A stretch of DNA of 64,000 bases, from assembly GCF_019744875.1 (NCBI RefSeq), contig NZ_JAIETU010000005.1, forward strand, positions 124,001 to 188,000, written 5' to 3'. The stretch comes from Hyphomicrobium sp. (GTDB lineage: Bacteria; Pseudomonadota; Alphaproteobacteria; Rhizobiales; Hyphomicrobiaceae). Below are positions 56,590 through 64,000 of this stretch, in pieces. The position numbers and the translations under genes are program-made. Numbering within the stretch: the stretch's first letter is position 1; every line of letters starts with the position of its first letter. Below the pieces are notes generated by a model. It searched no databases, was not told where the DNA came from, and was given only the letters and a program-made list of their open reading frames with translations.

Positions 56590-57792
56590 TTACTTACATT
56601 GGCTGGGCGCGTTGCTGCCTGCAAGCCGGTTTGAAATCCAGGCCACGGCGTCGCGCGCGCCTTTCATCGCAATCGTCCCGTGCCCGACGTTGGGATAGGT
56701 GAGCAACTCGACGCGGCTTCCGGCCTCACACAAGCGTCGCGCGTAGTCCTCCGTGACGGCGGGGCGTATGGTGTCGTCGGCCGATCCCTGAAGAAGAAGC
56801 ACTGGGATTGCGGGCGGCAGCGCGCCGATGGTGTTCTCGGCGAGAAGGGATCGCCAGGGCTCCAGCGCGGTCAGGTTATCAACAGTCAGGAAACGCTCTT
56901 GCAGTTCCTTCCCCGCGCGGGCGCGCGGCTCGATGTCGATGAGGGATTCGAGGCAGACGTTCGCGAGACGATCGATCGTCGCCATCGCTTCGGGGTTGAC
57001 CACATTGGTCAGCGGCACGTTGAACACGCGCGACCACGACCACAACGTCATGGCGAGCAGGTTCTTTCCGCCTGGCGATGCGATGTCGTCATCCAGAAGC
57101 GTACGGAGTTCGGTGGCGGGCGCGGCCGCGGCCACGCCTACAATTTCCAGCTCGGGCGCATAGCCCTTGGCGAGCTGGCTCGCGTAGAGAACGGCCTGCC
57201 CGCCCTGCGAATGCCCCCAAAGCGCCGTGCGATGAATGGTGCCCGTCACGGCAACCGCGCGCGCCGCGCGAATGGAATCGAGCACGGCATAGCCTTCGCT
57301 CTTGCCCACGAGATAGGGATGCGGCCCCGCCGTGCCGAGGCCGGGATAGTCCGTGGCCGCAACCGCGTAGCCCAGGTCGAGAAGGCTGCGCAGCCCCTGC
57401 ATCTGCATGAACTTGAATGTCGCCAGCGAGGGCGCGCAATGCGGAACGATGCCGGATGTCGGATGCGCCCAGGCCACCACGGGCCTGCCGCCCACGGGCG
57501 CGGGAGCGTTGGGAATGATGACGATACCGGACACGGCGATCGGCCGTCCGTCGAAGCTGGTGGACCGGTAGAGCACCCGGTAAGCGCTCGCATCGGACGG
57601 CCCTCCGCTGACCGGCTCCTGCCGGATGACGGTGCCGGGCTGCCCGGCCAGCTCTTGAGGGGAGGCTTGATAGAAATGCGTCTGCGCCGAAGCGGGCCAC
57701 GCGTCCCCGTGCAATAGAACCGACGTGACCGCGATGGAAAGCCCGAGGCCGCGCACGGCCCGGGCGATGCGCGTTCCCGCATTGAAAATCAT
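56590..57792 (-). CDS. secreted lipase / alpha-beta hydrolase (secretory lipase family)
   Basis: A 400-residue exported hydrolase. The signal peptide ends near WPASAQ. The alpha/beta-hydrolase triad is visible: nucleophile Ser in LWGHSQGGQAVLYA, Asp in LLQGSADDTIRP and His in YPNVGHGTIAMK; the oxyanion region is VAWAHPTSGIVPHCAPS. It resembles the LIP (Candida lipase-like) family common in actinobacteria and some proteobacteria. ATG 57792 is preferred, because GGAG lies six bases upstream; ATG 57804 is the alternative. It probably hydrolyses ester lipids outside the cytoplasm. Confidence 0.85.
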   Translation of the reverse strand: MIFNAGTRIARAVRGLGLSIAVTSVLLHGDAWPASAQTHFYQASPQELAGQPGTVIRQEPVSGGPSDASAYRVLYRSTSFDGRPIAVSGIVIIPNAPAPVGGRPVVAWAHPTSGIVPHCAPSLATFKFMQMQGLRSLLDLGYAVAATDYPGLGTAGPHPYLVGKSEGYAVLDSIRAARAVAVTGTIHRTALWGHSQGGQAVLYASQLAKGYAPELEIVGVAAAAPATELRTLLDDDIASPGGKNLLAMTLWSWSRVFNVPLTNVVNPEAMATIDRLANVCLESLIDIEPRARAGKELQERFLTVDNLTALEPWRSLLAENTIGALPPAIPVLLLQGSADDTIRPAVTEDYARRLCEAGSRVELLTYPNVGHGTIAMKGARDAVAWISNRLAGSNAPSQCK

Positions 57793-57866
57793 CGCGATCT
57801 CCATTGTGAGCGCTGGGGCTTTTGCGTCAGGTCGGGCGCGCTGAGATGGTCTGATGAACCATCATA

Positions 57867-57885
57867 AGCCTACCGAGGATAGGCT
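57867..57885 (-). terminator. hairpin after the AraC-family gene
   Basis: AGCCTA-CCGAGGA-TAGGCT, a 6-bp stem 26 bp past the AraC gene stop, followed on the minus strand by TTATGATGGTT. Weak terminator candidate ahead of the lipase gene. Confidence 0.35.
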
Positions 57886-57910
57886 CCAGCGTCTTGCGAC
57901 AGCTCGATCG

Positions 57911-58921
57911 CTATCGCTTCGGCCGCGCGAGCTGCGACGGCGGGATGCCGAACGTTCTACGGAACAGAAAGGCAAAGTGGCTTGGGTTGGCATAGCCGAC
58001 GGTCAACGCCACATCCGTAATGCTGAGATCGCCATCGGCCAGCAGCGTCTTGGCCTTGGAAAGTCGCGCGTTCTGCAGGTACTCGTAGACAGGCGCGCCG
58101 AACCGCGTGCGAAAGCCGGTCTTGAGCTGCCGCTCTGAAAGGCCGACGGCTTCGGCAAGATCGCTCACGGTCCAGCTTCGAGCGACATCCTCCAGGAGAA
58201 CGCTGCGGGCCCGGTCCAGTTTGCCCGACAGGTGGCGCTGGCGCGCGCTCAACACCGATCCGCGCGACCGCATCTGCTCGAGTGCGGCGGTCAGAATGGC
58301 AAGCCCGGCGATTTCGATTTCGAGGTCCGTACCGTCGGAGCCGAGCGCTGCATCCAGCGCGGCCTCTGCGCGCGCCCGGATCAGGGTGTTGGTGGGAATT
58401 CCGCCAACCCAGACGTCGGCATTGGCGGCACGGCAATAGGAGTGCTCGGCGTCGACGTCAGCGAAAAGCTCTAGCGCGTCGAGGCGGCTGAGCTGATCGA
58501 CCGAGAGCCGCACCTCCACGCCTCTGAAGTTCGCCCCCGTCGGAACCGCGAACTCGCCCTGAACCGCCGTGCGCGCAAAGAACAGGATCGTGGTGTCGGG
58601 CGTGTAGGTGAATTCGAGCGCCCGGTTGCAGCCCGGCGTGAGCATCCGGCTCGATCCGGAGCAATCGAGCAGCACGACGATGGCGAGGCATCGCTCGGTA
58701 CTCGCAAATCCACGAAACACGTCCGCAGACTTCACGTCGAAAGCGGTGATGTTGAAGCCCGGGCGAACGGCGAGGCGTTTGATCTTGCCGAGAACCTGCG
58801 GATGGACGGCGAAGCGCTCCGAGAGCGATGTGTCGATGGCGGCAGGCGCTTCGAGATGCGCGTGGCGAAGCGGCCGCTCTTCGAGCGTGAGAGATGTGGG
58901 CTTCCCATGACCACCCGGCAT
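57911..58921 (-). CDS. AraC-family transcriptional regulator (PchR-like)
   Basis: A 336-residue regulator with an N-terminal sensing domain (about 1-230) and two C-terminal HTH motifs: DLAEAVGLSERQLKTGF and DVALTVGYANPSHFAFLFRR followed by FGIPPSQL. The layout and divergent position next to a siderophore-type TonB receptor resemble PchR of Pseudomonas, which senses ferri-pyochelin. The start ATG 58921 gives a PchR-like length; longer frames to 59116 cover the divergent promoter. Activation of the receptor operon through the CGCAATA repeats is inferred. Confidence 0.85.
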   Translation of the reverse strand: MPGGHGKPTSLTLEERPLRHAHLEAPAAIDTSLSERFAVHPQVLGKIKRLAVRPGFNITAFDVKSADVFRGFASTERCLAIVVLLDCSGSSRMLTPGCNRALEFTYTPDTTILFFARTAVQGEFAVPTGANFRGVEVRLSVDQLSRLDALELFADVDAEHSYCRAANADVWVGGIPTNTLIRARAEAALDAALGSDGTDLEIEIAGLAILTAALEQMRSRGSVLSARQRHLSGKLDRARSVLLEDVARSWTVSDLAEAVGLSERQLKTGFRTRFGAPVYEYLQNARLSKAKTLLADGDLSITDVALTVGYANPSHFAFLFRRTFGIPPSQLARPKR

Positions 58922-58951
58922 GACGTCCAATCCATCCTGTGTGGCAAAAAA

Positions 58952-58970
58952 CGCAATATTGATCGCAATA
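58952..58970 (+). promoter_or_regulatory. direct heptamer repeat in the AraC / TonB receptor intergenic region
   Basis: CGCAATA-TTGAT-CGCAATA, two identical heptamers 12 bp apart (about one helical turn), as AraC-type proteins prefer. TATAGA at 58973-58978 could be the receptor's -10 box, placing the repeats over the -35 region as for an activator. Confidence 0.45.
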
Positions 58971-59079
58971 GTATAGAAATCGTCCGGATCCCGATAGGGG
59001 CGACCGGAACGCGGTGGCTCGCCTTTCCAACCTCCCCGTAGTGTCGCCATCGCGGGGACTAAAGTGGGGAGCAGCCAAA

Positions 59080-61284
59080 GTGACGATGGGTATTGGGAAA
59101 CGATTGGGCGTTGCACGTCGGTTTGGCAACGGGCGCACGCAAGGCAGCAAGCACGCGGAGTGGACGGGTTGGGCAGTCGGCGCGGCCCTCATGCTCGCGC
59201 CCGCCGGCGCAGGCGCGCAGGAGCAGGCCCCGACCGCGCTCGACAAGATCGAAGTGACGACGGAGGCAAAGCCCGCCAAGCCCAAGGCGCCGAAAAAGGC
59301 GAAGGCCGTGCAGCCGATCCAGCCGAAACAGCCGCAGGCGCCCGAACCTCAGGCCGCCAACACCGGACTTCCCGTCGACGCGCCGGCCACGACGAGCACC
59401 GCATCGAAACGTCCGCAGGATCGGCTGGATGTGCCGGCCGGCATCGGTGTCGTGACGGGGGAAGAGCTCGCCACGCGCAACATGGCGTCCATCAGCGATC
59501 TCGACCGTGTTTTTCCGGACGTAAACATCCGTTCGCGTTCAACGCGCGCTTACACGAACATCACCGTGCGCGGACAATCGGCGGTGGACTTCTATAATCC
59601 GACGGTCGGCATCTACATCGACGGACTGCCGCAGGACCAGATCTCCTTCGCTCAGCTCCTGCCGCTGGGGCTCGAGCAAGCCGAGCTGCTCTATGGACCG
59701 CAGGGCACTCTGTTCGGCCGCAACACCGTCGGTGGCGTGCTCAACATCACGACGCGGAAGCCCGGCAACGAGGCTCATTTCGAGAGCCTCGCCACGGTGA
59801 GCGGTTTGGAGCGCGGCGCCGCAGTGCTCGCCAGCGCGCCCATCGTGAAGAATGTGCTCTATGGCGATGTCGCGCTCGGCTATCGCGCCGAGGATGGCGA
59901 ATACGTCGACATGGCCACGATGGCCGACATCGGCGACACCAAGGATCGCTCGGGCCGCGTCCGGCTGCGCTATGCGCCGACGGGCGGCCCCGTGGACATC
60001 ATGCTCATGGCGGGACGCAGCGAGATCGAGTCCGACGAGGAGCGTCTGGTGCAGCAGCCGTTCATCAAACGGCGATTGGCCTTCCCGCTGCCGTCGCACT
60101 ACACACTCGAGACCGACAGCTTCGGCGTCACGGCGAGCTATGATCTGGGCTTTGCGAAAGTGTCGTCGCTGACCGGCTACCAGGATCGCAAGTTCGATCG
60201 CACGGTGTTCGGTGACTACACGCCGGAGGACCAGGAGACGTTCAACCAGGAGTTCACGCTGGCGTCCGATCCCCGCCTGAGGAACCCGGTCGACTACGTG
60301 TTCGGCCTCTACTTCCAGAACATCGACTTCGAGCGCCGCACGCCGTTCCATTTCCAGACGACGAGCCAGGCAATCGACTCGTACGCGGCCTACGGCGAGG
60401 TGACGTGGCACGTCACGGATCGGTTCGATGTCACGCCGGGCCTACGCTACGACTACGAGGTCGCGGACGGCGGGGGTGTCGGCGTCAACACGTTCGATGT
60501 CGAGAAAACCTCTGAATCCTGGAGCCCGAAGATCGCGCTCAGCTACAAGCTCTCCGAGCCGTGGCGCGTGTACGGTCTCTACAGCACCGGCTTCAAGCCG
60601 GGCGGCATCGTGCGCAGCGTCACGCCCGGGTTGACCAGCGTGACGTATGACCCGCAGCTCACCGACAACTTCGAGGTCGGCACGAAGTACCGTTCACGGG
60701 ACGGCCGCATCGAGCTTTGGGCTGCCGCTTACTACAACGTCAGCGACGACTATCAGCTCTCCGTCGGCCCGGTGACGGGCAAGTACATCCGCAATGCCGG
60801 CGAGGTGGAATCGAAGGGCATCAACCTCACGGCAAAGGTTGAGCCGTGGGAGAACTTCCGCGTGACGGCGGGCCTCGGCCTCAACGACTCGACCTTCACC
60901 AAGTACAGCAACCCGGACGTGCCGACGCAGAACTTTACGGGCAACACGCTGCCCTATGCGCCCGAGGTGACCGCCAACGCCAACTTTGAATATGCGGTGC
61001 CTCTCGGATACGGCCTCGGCTTCGCCGTGCCGCATTTCGGCGTGACTTATCTCAGCGAGATCTACTTCGACGAAAGCAACACCATCGGCCAGGGCGGTTA
61101 CACGCTGCTCGACGCAGGTCTCACGTGGAAGCCGTCCGACAACGTGTCGGCGGAGATCTTCGTCGAGAACATCACGGATGAAATCTACACGACCTACGGC
61201 TTCGATGCCGGCTTCCCCATCGGTCCTGTCTATCAGTTAGGCCAGGGCCGCACGGCGGGCGCCAGCCTCAGGATCACATACTAG
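59080..61284 (+). CDS. TonB-dependent siderophore-type receptor
   Basis: A 734-residue outer-membrane receptor. A long signal region ends GAGAQEQ; TonB-box-like DKIEVTTEAK and a Lys/Pro/Gln-rich spacer follow. The plug domain has PAGIGVVTGEELATRNMASI, SRSTRAYTNITVRGQ and LYGPQGTLFGRNTVGG, and the barrel ends GRTAGASLRITY. The pattern is that of FecA/FyuA-like ferric siderophore receptors. GTG 59080 is chosen, because GGGGAG lies eight bases upstream; ATG 59086 is the alternative. The PepSY gene starts two bases after the stop. The ligand is unknown. Confidence 0.88.
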   Translation: MTMGIGKRLGVARRFGNGRTQGSKHAEWTGWAVGAALMLAPAGAGAQEQAPTALDKIEVTTEAKPAKPKAPKKAKAVQPIQPKQPQAPEPQAANTGLPVDAPATTSTASKRPQDRLDVPAGIGVVTGEELATRNMASISDLDRVFPDVNIRSRSTRAYTNITVRGQSAVDFYNPTVGIYIDGLPQDQISFAQLLPLGLEQAELLYGPQGTLFGRNTVGGVLNITTRKPGNEAHFESLATVSGLERGAAVLASAPIVKNVLYGDVALGYRAEDGEYVDMATMADIGDTKDRSGRVRLRYAPTGGPVDIMLMAGRSEIESDEERLVQQPFIKRRLAFPLPSHYTLETDSFGVTASYDLGFAKVSSLTGYQDRKFDRTVFGDYTPEDQETFNQEFTLASDPRLRNPVDYVFGLYFQNIDFERRTPFHFQTTSQAIDSYAAYGEVTWHVTDRFDVTPGLRYDYEVADGGGVGVNTFDVEKTSESWSPKIALSYKLSEPWRVYGLYSTGFKPGGIVRSVTPGLTSVTYDPQLTDNFEVGTKYRSRDGRIELWAAAYYNVSDDYQLSVGPVTGKYIRNAGEVESKGINLTAKVEPWENFRVTAGLGLNDSTFTKYSNPDVPTQNFTGNTLPYAPEVTANANFEYAVPLGYGLGFAVPHFGVTYLSEIYFDESNTIGQGGYTLLDAGLTWKPSDNVSAEIFVENITDEIYTTYGFDAGFPIGPVYQLGQGRTAGASLRITY

Positions 61285-61286
61285 AG

Positions 61287-62411
61287 ATGACGCGCAAGGC
61301 TCTGCGCCGATGGTCCTGGGTGCACAAATGGTCGAGCCTTGTCTCGACCATTTTCCTTCTCATGCTGTGCGTCACCGGCCTGCCGCTCGTGTTCCGTGCC
61401 GAGATCGACCGCTTCCTCGGCGCGGAGGGAGACGCGACGGCGACGCAAGCGACCGCCGCGCGACCGTCCATCGAGGCGATCGTCGCGGCCGGCAACGCCA
61501 AGCGCCCGGGCGAGCACGTCCAGTTCGTCGTCTGGGATCGAGATGACTCGAACGTCGTGCTCCTCAGCATGGCCGCATCGCGCAAGGCATCGCCTGAGAA
61601 CAACACGAGCGTCCGTGTCGATACGCGCACGGCCACCGTCATCGAAGGCGACGAGGCCGCGAGCCGCGTGACAGGCATTCTGCTCAAGCTGCATACGGAG
61701 ATGTTTGCAGGCCTGCCGGGCAAGCTGGTCCTCGGCCTCATGGCGCTATTGTTCGTGGCGGCAATCGTGTCCGGCGCGGTTCTGTATGGCCCGTTCATGC
61801 GCAAAATCGACTTCGGTACGGTGCGGCGGAACCGGAGCACGCGCATCCGCTGGCTCGATCTCCACAATCTGCTCGGGATCTCCGTGCTGAGTTGGATGCT
61901 CGTCGTGGGCGGAACAGGTGTGATGAACGCGTGGGCCGATCTGCTGATCCAGCTCTGGCAATACGACCAGCTCAGCGAAATGACGGGCCCCTACAAGAAC
62001 CGCCCCCTGCCCGATCGCATGGTGCCGCTCGACGATGTGGTGGCGCGGGCGCGGGAGGCGGTGCCGAACACGGTGCCATACATCGTGGCGATGCCGGGCT
62101 CCCTTCTCACGAGCGACAGCCACTTTGCGGTGTTCATGCGCGGCGAAACCCCGCTGACGGCGCGCCTGCTGACGCCAACGCTTATCGACGCGGTCACGGG
62201 CGAGTTAACGGCCACGCGCGAAATGGCGTGGTACATTTCGGTGCTGCTGCTCTCCCAGCCGCTGCACTTCGGCGACTACGGCGGCATGCCGCTGAAGATT
62301 CTCTGGGCGCTGCTCGACGCCATCGCGATCGTCGTGCTCGGCAGTGGGATCTATCTTTGGTTCGCGCGCTACCGGTCGTCGGCCGACGACTTTGAAATCG
62401 ACGACGATTGA
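61287..62411 (+). CDS. PepSY-associated TM helix protein
   Basis: A 374-residue inner-membrane protein with four helices: STIFLLMLCVTGLPLVF, LVLGLMALLFVAAIVSGAVL, ISVLSWMLVVGGTGVMNAW and LLDAIAIVVLGSGIYLWFARY, and PepSY-type periplasmic domains between them. His residues near the membrane (WSWVHKWSS, LDLHNLLG, SQPLHFGD) could ligate haem. Such proteins follow ferric-siderophore receptor genes and are thought to reduce or release the iron at the inner membrane. It begins two bases after the receptor gene, so the two are one operon. Confidence 0.88.
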   Translation: MTRKALRRWSWVHKWSSLVSTIFLLMLCVTGLPLVFRAEIDRFLGAEGDATATQATAARPSIEAIVAAGNAKRPGEHVQFVVWDRDDSNVVLLSMAASRKASPENNTSVRVDTRTATVIEGDEAASRVTGILLKLHTEMFAGLPGKLVLGLMALLFVAAIVSGAVLYGPFMRKIDFGTVRRNRSTRIRWLDLHNLLGISVLSWMLVVGGTGVMNAWADLLIQLWQYDQLSEMTGPYKNRPLPDRMVPLDDVVARAREAVPNTVPYIVAMPGSLLTSDSHFAVFMRGETPLTARLLTPTLIDAVTGELTATREMAWYISVLLLSQPLHFGDYGGMPLKILWALLDAIAIVVLGSGIYLWFARYRSSADDFEIDDD

Positions 62412-62427
62412 GCTGAGGGAGGCCGTC

Positions 62428-62607
62428 TTGGCAACGAACGCAGTCCGGTCGCTCGCGGCAGTGTATGCAGTTCCCGTATTGCTCTTTGTCGTGGGAGCGG
62501 GGGGACTTGCGATCGCGCTCACCGGCGACGGCATGTCCGATCTCGCGGGCTGGATCGCACTTGGGTCCCTAGTGGCCTGCGCCGGGTGGTTTTCCCTGCG
62601 GCGGTGA
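62428..62607 (+). CDS. small membrane protein of the siderophore operon
   Basis: A 59-residue protein starting at TTG 62428 with GGGAGG six bases upstream, 16 bp after the PepSY gene. It has two predicted helices (AAVYAVPVLLFVVGAGGLAIAL and LAGWIALGSLVACAGWFSL) and ends RR. Short two-helix proteins of unknown function often close PepSY/TonB-receptor operons; this one probably belongs with them. No named family is claimed. Confidence 0.6.
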   Translation: MATNAVRSLAAVYAVPVLLFVVGAGGLAIALTGDGMSDLAGWIALGSLVACAGWFSLRR

Positions 62608-62663
62608 GCCGGTTGCGGTATCCAGGCGCCGCGTGCAGAGCGCGCCGTCACGCAGCAGGCCCG

Positions 62664-63566
62664 CTAGTCCAGGAGCTGCCGCTTAAGCAGCGCTTCGAGC
62701 CAATCTGCAAACACCTGGAGGCGGCGCGAGAGGTGCTGCCTGTGCGGATAGAGCAGGGTCATCGGCATGGGTTCGGCGCGATGATCCGGCATCACTTCGA
62801 CCAGGTCCCCGTCTTCCAGATGGGCGCGCACGTCATAGGCCGGGATCTGGATCAGCCCGAGCCCCGCGAGGCAACAGGCGATGTAGGCCTCCGCGCTGTT
62901 GACGGTGACGCGCCCGCGGAGCGCCATCGTGCGCAGCGTATGGTGTTCGATCCACTCCCAGTCTTCGATCCGCCCGTTGGAGGGCGAGGCATAGTTGACC
63001 GCCCAATGGCCGCCGAGGTCGTCCGGGGTGCTGGGCGTTCCGTGCTGCTTGAGATACGCGGGGCTTGCGACGTTGATCAGCGGCAGCCTGCCGATCGGCC
63101 GCGAGATCAGGCCGGAATCGCTGAGCGGTCCGACACGCAGCACGCAATCGACGCGGTCTTCGACCAGGTTCACTGCCCGGTCCGTGACGCCGAGATCGAT
63201 ATCGATCTGCGGATAGCGATCGAGGAAGTCCGGAAGCGCCGGCGCGACGATCAGGCGCCCGATCCGCCCGGGAACGTCCACCCTGAGCCGGCCCGACGGT
63301 TGCGCCTCCGTCTGCCGGAACAGGTTCTCGGCGTCCTCGACATCGGCGATTAGCCGCTGGCAGAGCTCGTAGAAGGCGATGCCGTCCTGGGTCGGCGAGA
63401 CCTTGCGCGTCGTGCGATGGAGCAGGCGCGCGCCGACGCGTGCCTCAAGCTCCTGGATACCCGCTGAAACCGACGAGCGCGGAACGCCGAGCGTGTCGGC
63501 CGCGCGCGTGAAGCTCGAGCACTCGACGACGCGGGCGAAGATGCGGAACAGGTCGATGCGGTCCAA
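62664..63566 (-). CDS. LysR-family transcriptional regulator
   Basis: A 300-residue regulator. The N-terminal HTH is RIFARVVECSSFTRAADTLG followed by PRSSVSAGIQELEARVG and LLHRTTRKVSPTQDG; the substrate-binding part has RLRVDVPGRIGRLIVAPALP and AYIACCLAGLGLIQIPAYDV. TTG 63566 (reading DRIDLFRIF) is chosen as start, because the family begins there; the frame to 63686 is non-conserved. It is divergent from an SDR gene, the usual LysR/target arrangement. It is unlikely to belong to the iron operon. Confidence 0.88.
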   Translation of the reverse strand: MDRIDLFRIFARVVECSSFTRAADTLGVPRSSVSAGIQELEARVGARLLHRTTRKVSPTQDGIAFYELCQRLIADVEDAENLFRQTEAQPSGRLRVDVPGRIGRLIVAPALPDFLDRYPQIDIDLGVTDRAVNLVEDRVDCVLRVGPLSDSGLISRPIGRLPLINVASPAYLKQHGTPSTPDDLGGHWAVNYASPSNGRIEDWEWIEHHTLRTMALRGRVTVNSAEAYIACCLAGLGLIQIPAYDVRAHLEDGDLVEVMPDHRAEPMPMTLLYPHRQHLSRRLQVFADWLEALLKRQLLD

Positions 63567-63706
63567 GGCGAACGGGAGCCTGATTGTTCGTATTTTGTGA
63601 CAGGTGAAATTAGAATGGCTGTCTTTATCGCGCAATTCTAGACGATATGTTCCCCTCGCGAAAGCGGTCGCCGCCGCGGCCGCCAACCGGCAAAGGAGCC
63701 CACGCC

Positions 63707-64000
63707 ATGACTGACCACAGCATCAAAGGTAAAACCGCAATCATCGCCGGCGGCGGGAAAAACCTTGGTGGCCTGATCGCCCGCGATCTCGCAGCCCACG
63801 GCGCGAAGGCGATTGTCGTCCACTACAACAGCGCGCCCTCCAAGGCCGAAGCCGAGGCGACGGTTGCGGCGGTGAAGGCTGCGGGCGCTGCAGCGGTCGC
63901 CATTCAGGCCGACCTGACGACGGCCGGCGCCGTCGAGAAGCTCTTTGCCGATGCAGTCGCCGCCGTTGGCCGGCCGGACATCGCCATCAACACGGTCGGC
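63707..64000 (+). CDS. SDR-family oxidoreductase (3' end outside window)
   Basis: The first 98 residues of a short-chain dehydrogenase/reductase. The NAD(P)-binding motif reads IIAGGGKNLGGLIARDLA, a variant of TGxxxGIG; VVHYNSAPSKAEA suggests NADPH preference; DLTTAGAVEKLF and INTVG (in place of NNAG) complete the Rossmann fold as far as visible. AAAGGAG nine bases upstream supports ATG 63707. It is divergent from the LysR gene, which may control it. A weak inverted repeat TAGAAT/ATTCTA (63611-63616, 63635-63640) lies between them. Substrate unknown. Confidence 0.88.
   Translation, partial: MTDHSIKGKTAIIAGGGKNLGGLIARDLAAHGAKAIVVHYNSAPSKAEAEATVAAVKAAGAAAVAIQADLTTAGAVEKLFADAVAAVGRPDIAINTVG

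Noticed and set aside
58922-59079. Cobalamin riboswitch ahead of the TonB receptor
   Set aside because: The 158-bp divergent region is too short and lacks the B12-box; an AraC-type site fits better.

Overview
The window is GC-rich chromosomal DNA from an alphaproteobacterium, most likely of the order Hyphomicrobiales (Rhizobiales). Supporting signs are the gene run ahcY - divL - tsaE/amgK - murU - addB - addA - trxA facing folC - accD - trpA/B/F - lapA - ihfB - sppA - rpsA - cmk - aroA, a DivL-type kinase with Tyr in place of the H-box His, a petP/petR-like regulator pair beside ilvE, and a CP4-like (class II) AroA. A methylotroph-like or Hyphomicrobium-like host is possible, but the species cannot be named from this sequence alone. 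The only RNA gene seen is tRNA-Ser(CGA). There is no rRNA, CRISPR array, insertion sequence or prophage.

Layout. (1) 0-3 kb: the end of a NitT/TauT-type substrate-binding protein gene, a type III glutamine-synthetase-like ligase and a creatininase-family hydrolase, probably one nitrogen-scavenging operon. (2) 3-10.5 kb: a two-component system with a secreted SRPBCC protein, ilvE, then a MarR / response regulator / kinase operon whose first ATG sits in an operator-like dyad. (3) 10.9-18.3 kb: housekeeping genes proC, ybjN, ubiK (minus) and lgt, midA, pgeF, a lipoprotein and prs (plus). (4) 18.4-22.1 kb: a zinc-acquisition unit, a ZnuD-like TonB receptor and a COG0523 GTPase, behind a Zur-box-like palindrome. 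(5) 22.4-47.8 kb: the conserved core described above. It carries methyl-cycle, cell-cycle, peptidoglycan-recycling, double-strand-break repair, folate, fatty acid, tryptophan, translation and shikimate genes. (6) 47.9-52.8 kb: an ATPase-less type I secretion transmembrane protein beside the complete Anbu operon (ATP-grasp, alpha-E, transglutaminase, Anbu). (7) 53-56.5 kb: a GbsR/MarR regulator with a 20-bp palindrome centred on its ATG, a DUF4166 protein, and two secreted protease inhibitors (Kazal and chagasin/I42 type) around tRNA-Ser. (8) 56.6-64 kb: a secreted lipase, a PchR-like AraC regulator with a TonB receptor, PepSY membrane protein and small membrane protein (a siderophore-type uptake unit), then a LysR regulator divergent from an SDR oxidoreductase cut by the window end.

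The least understood system is the Anbu operon with its truncated exporter neighbour. Other observations worth testing are the palindromic element carried in frame inside the tsaE-amgK fusion, the start-codon-centred dyads of the two MarR-superfamily genes, and the paired periplasmic or secreted protease inhibitors.
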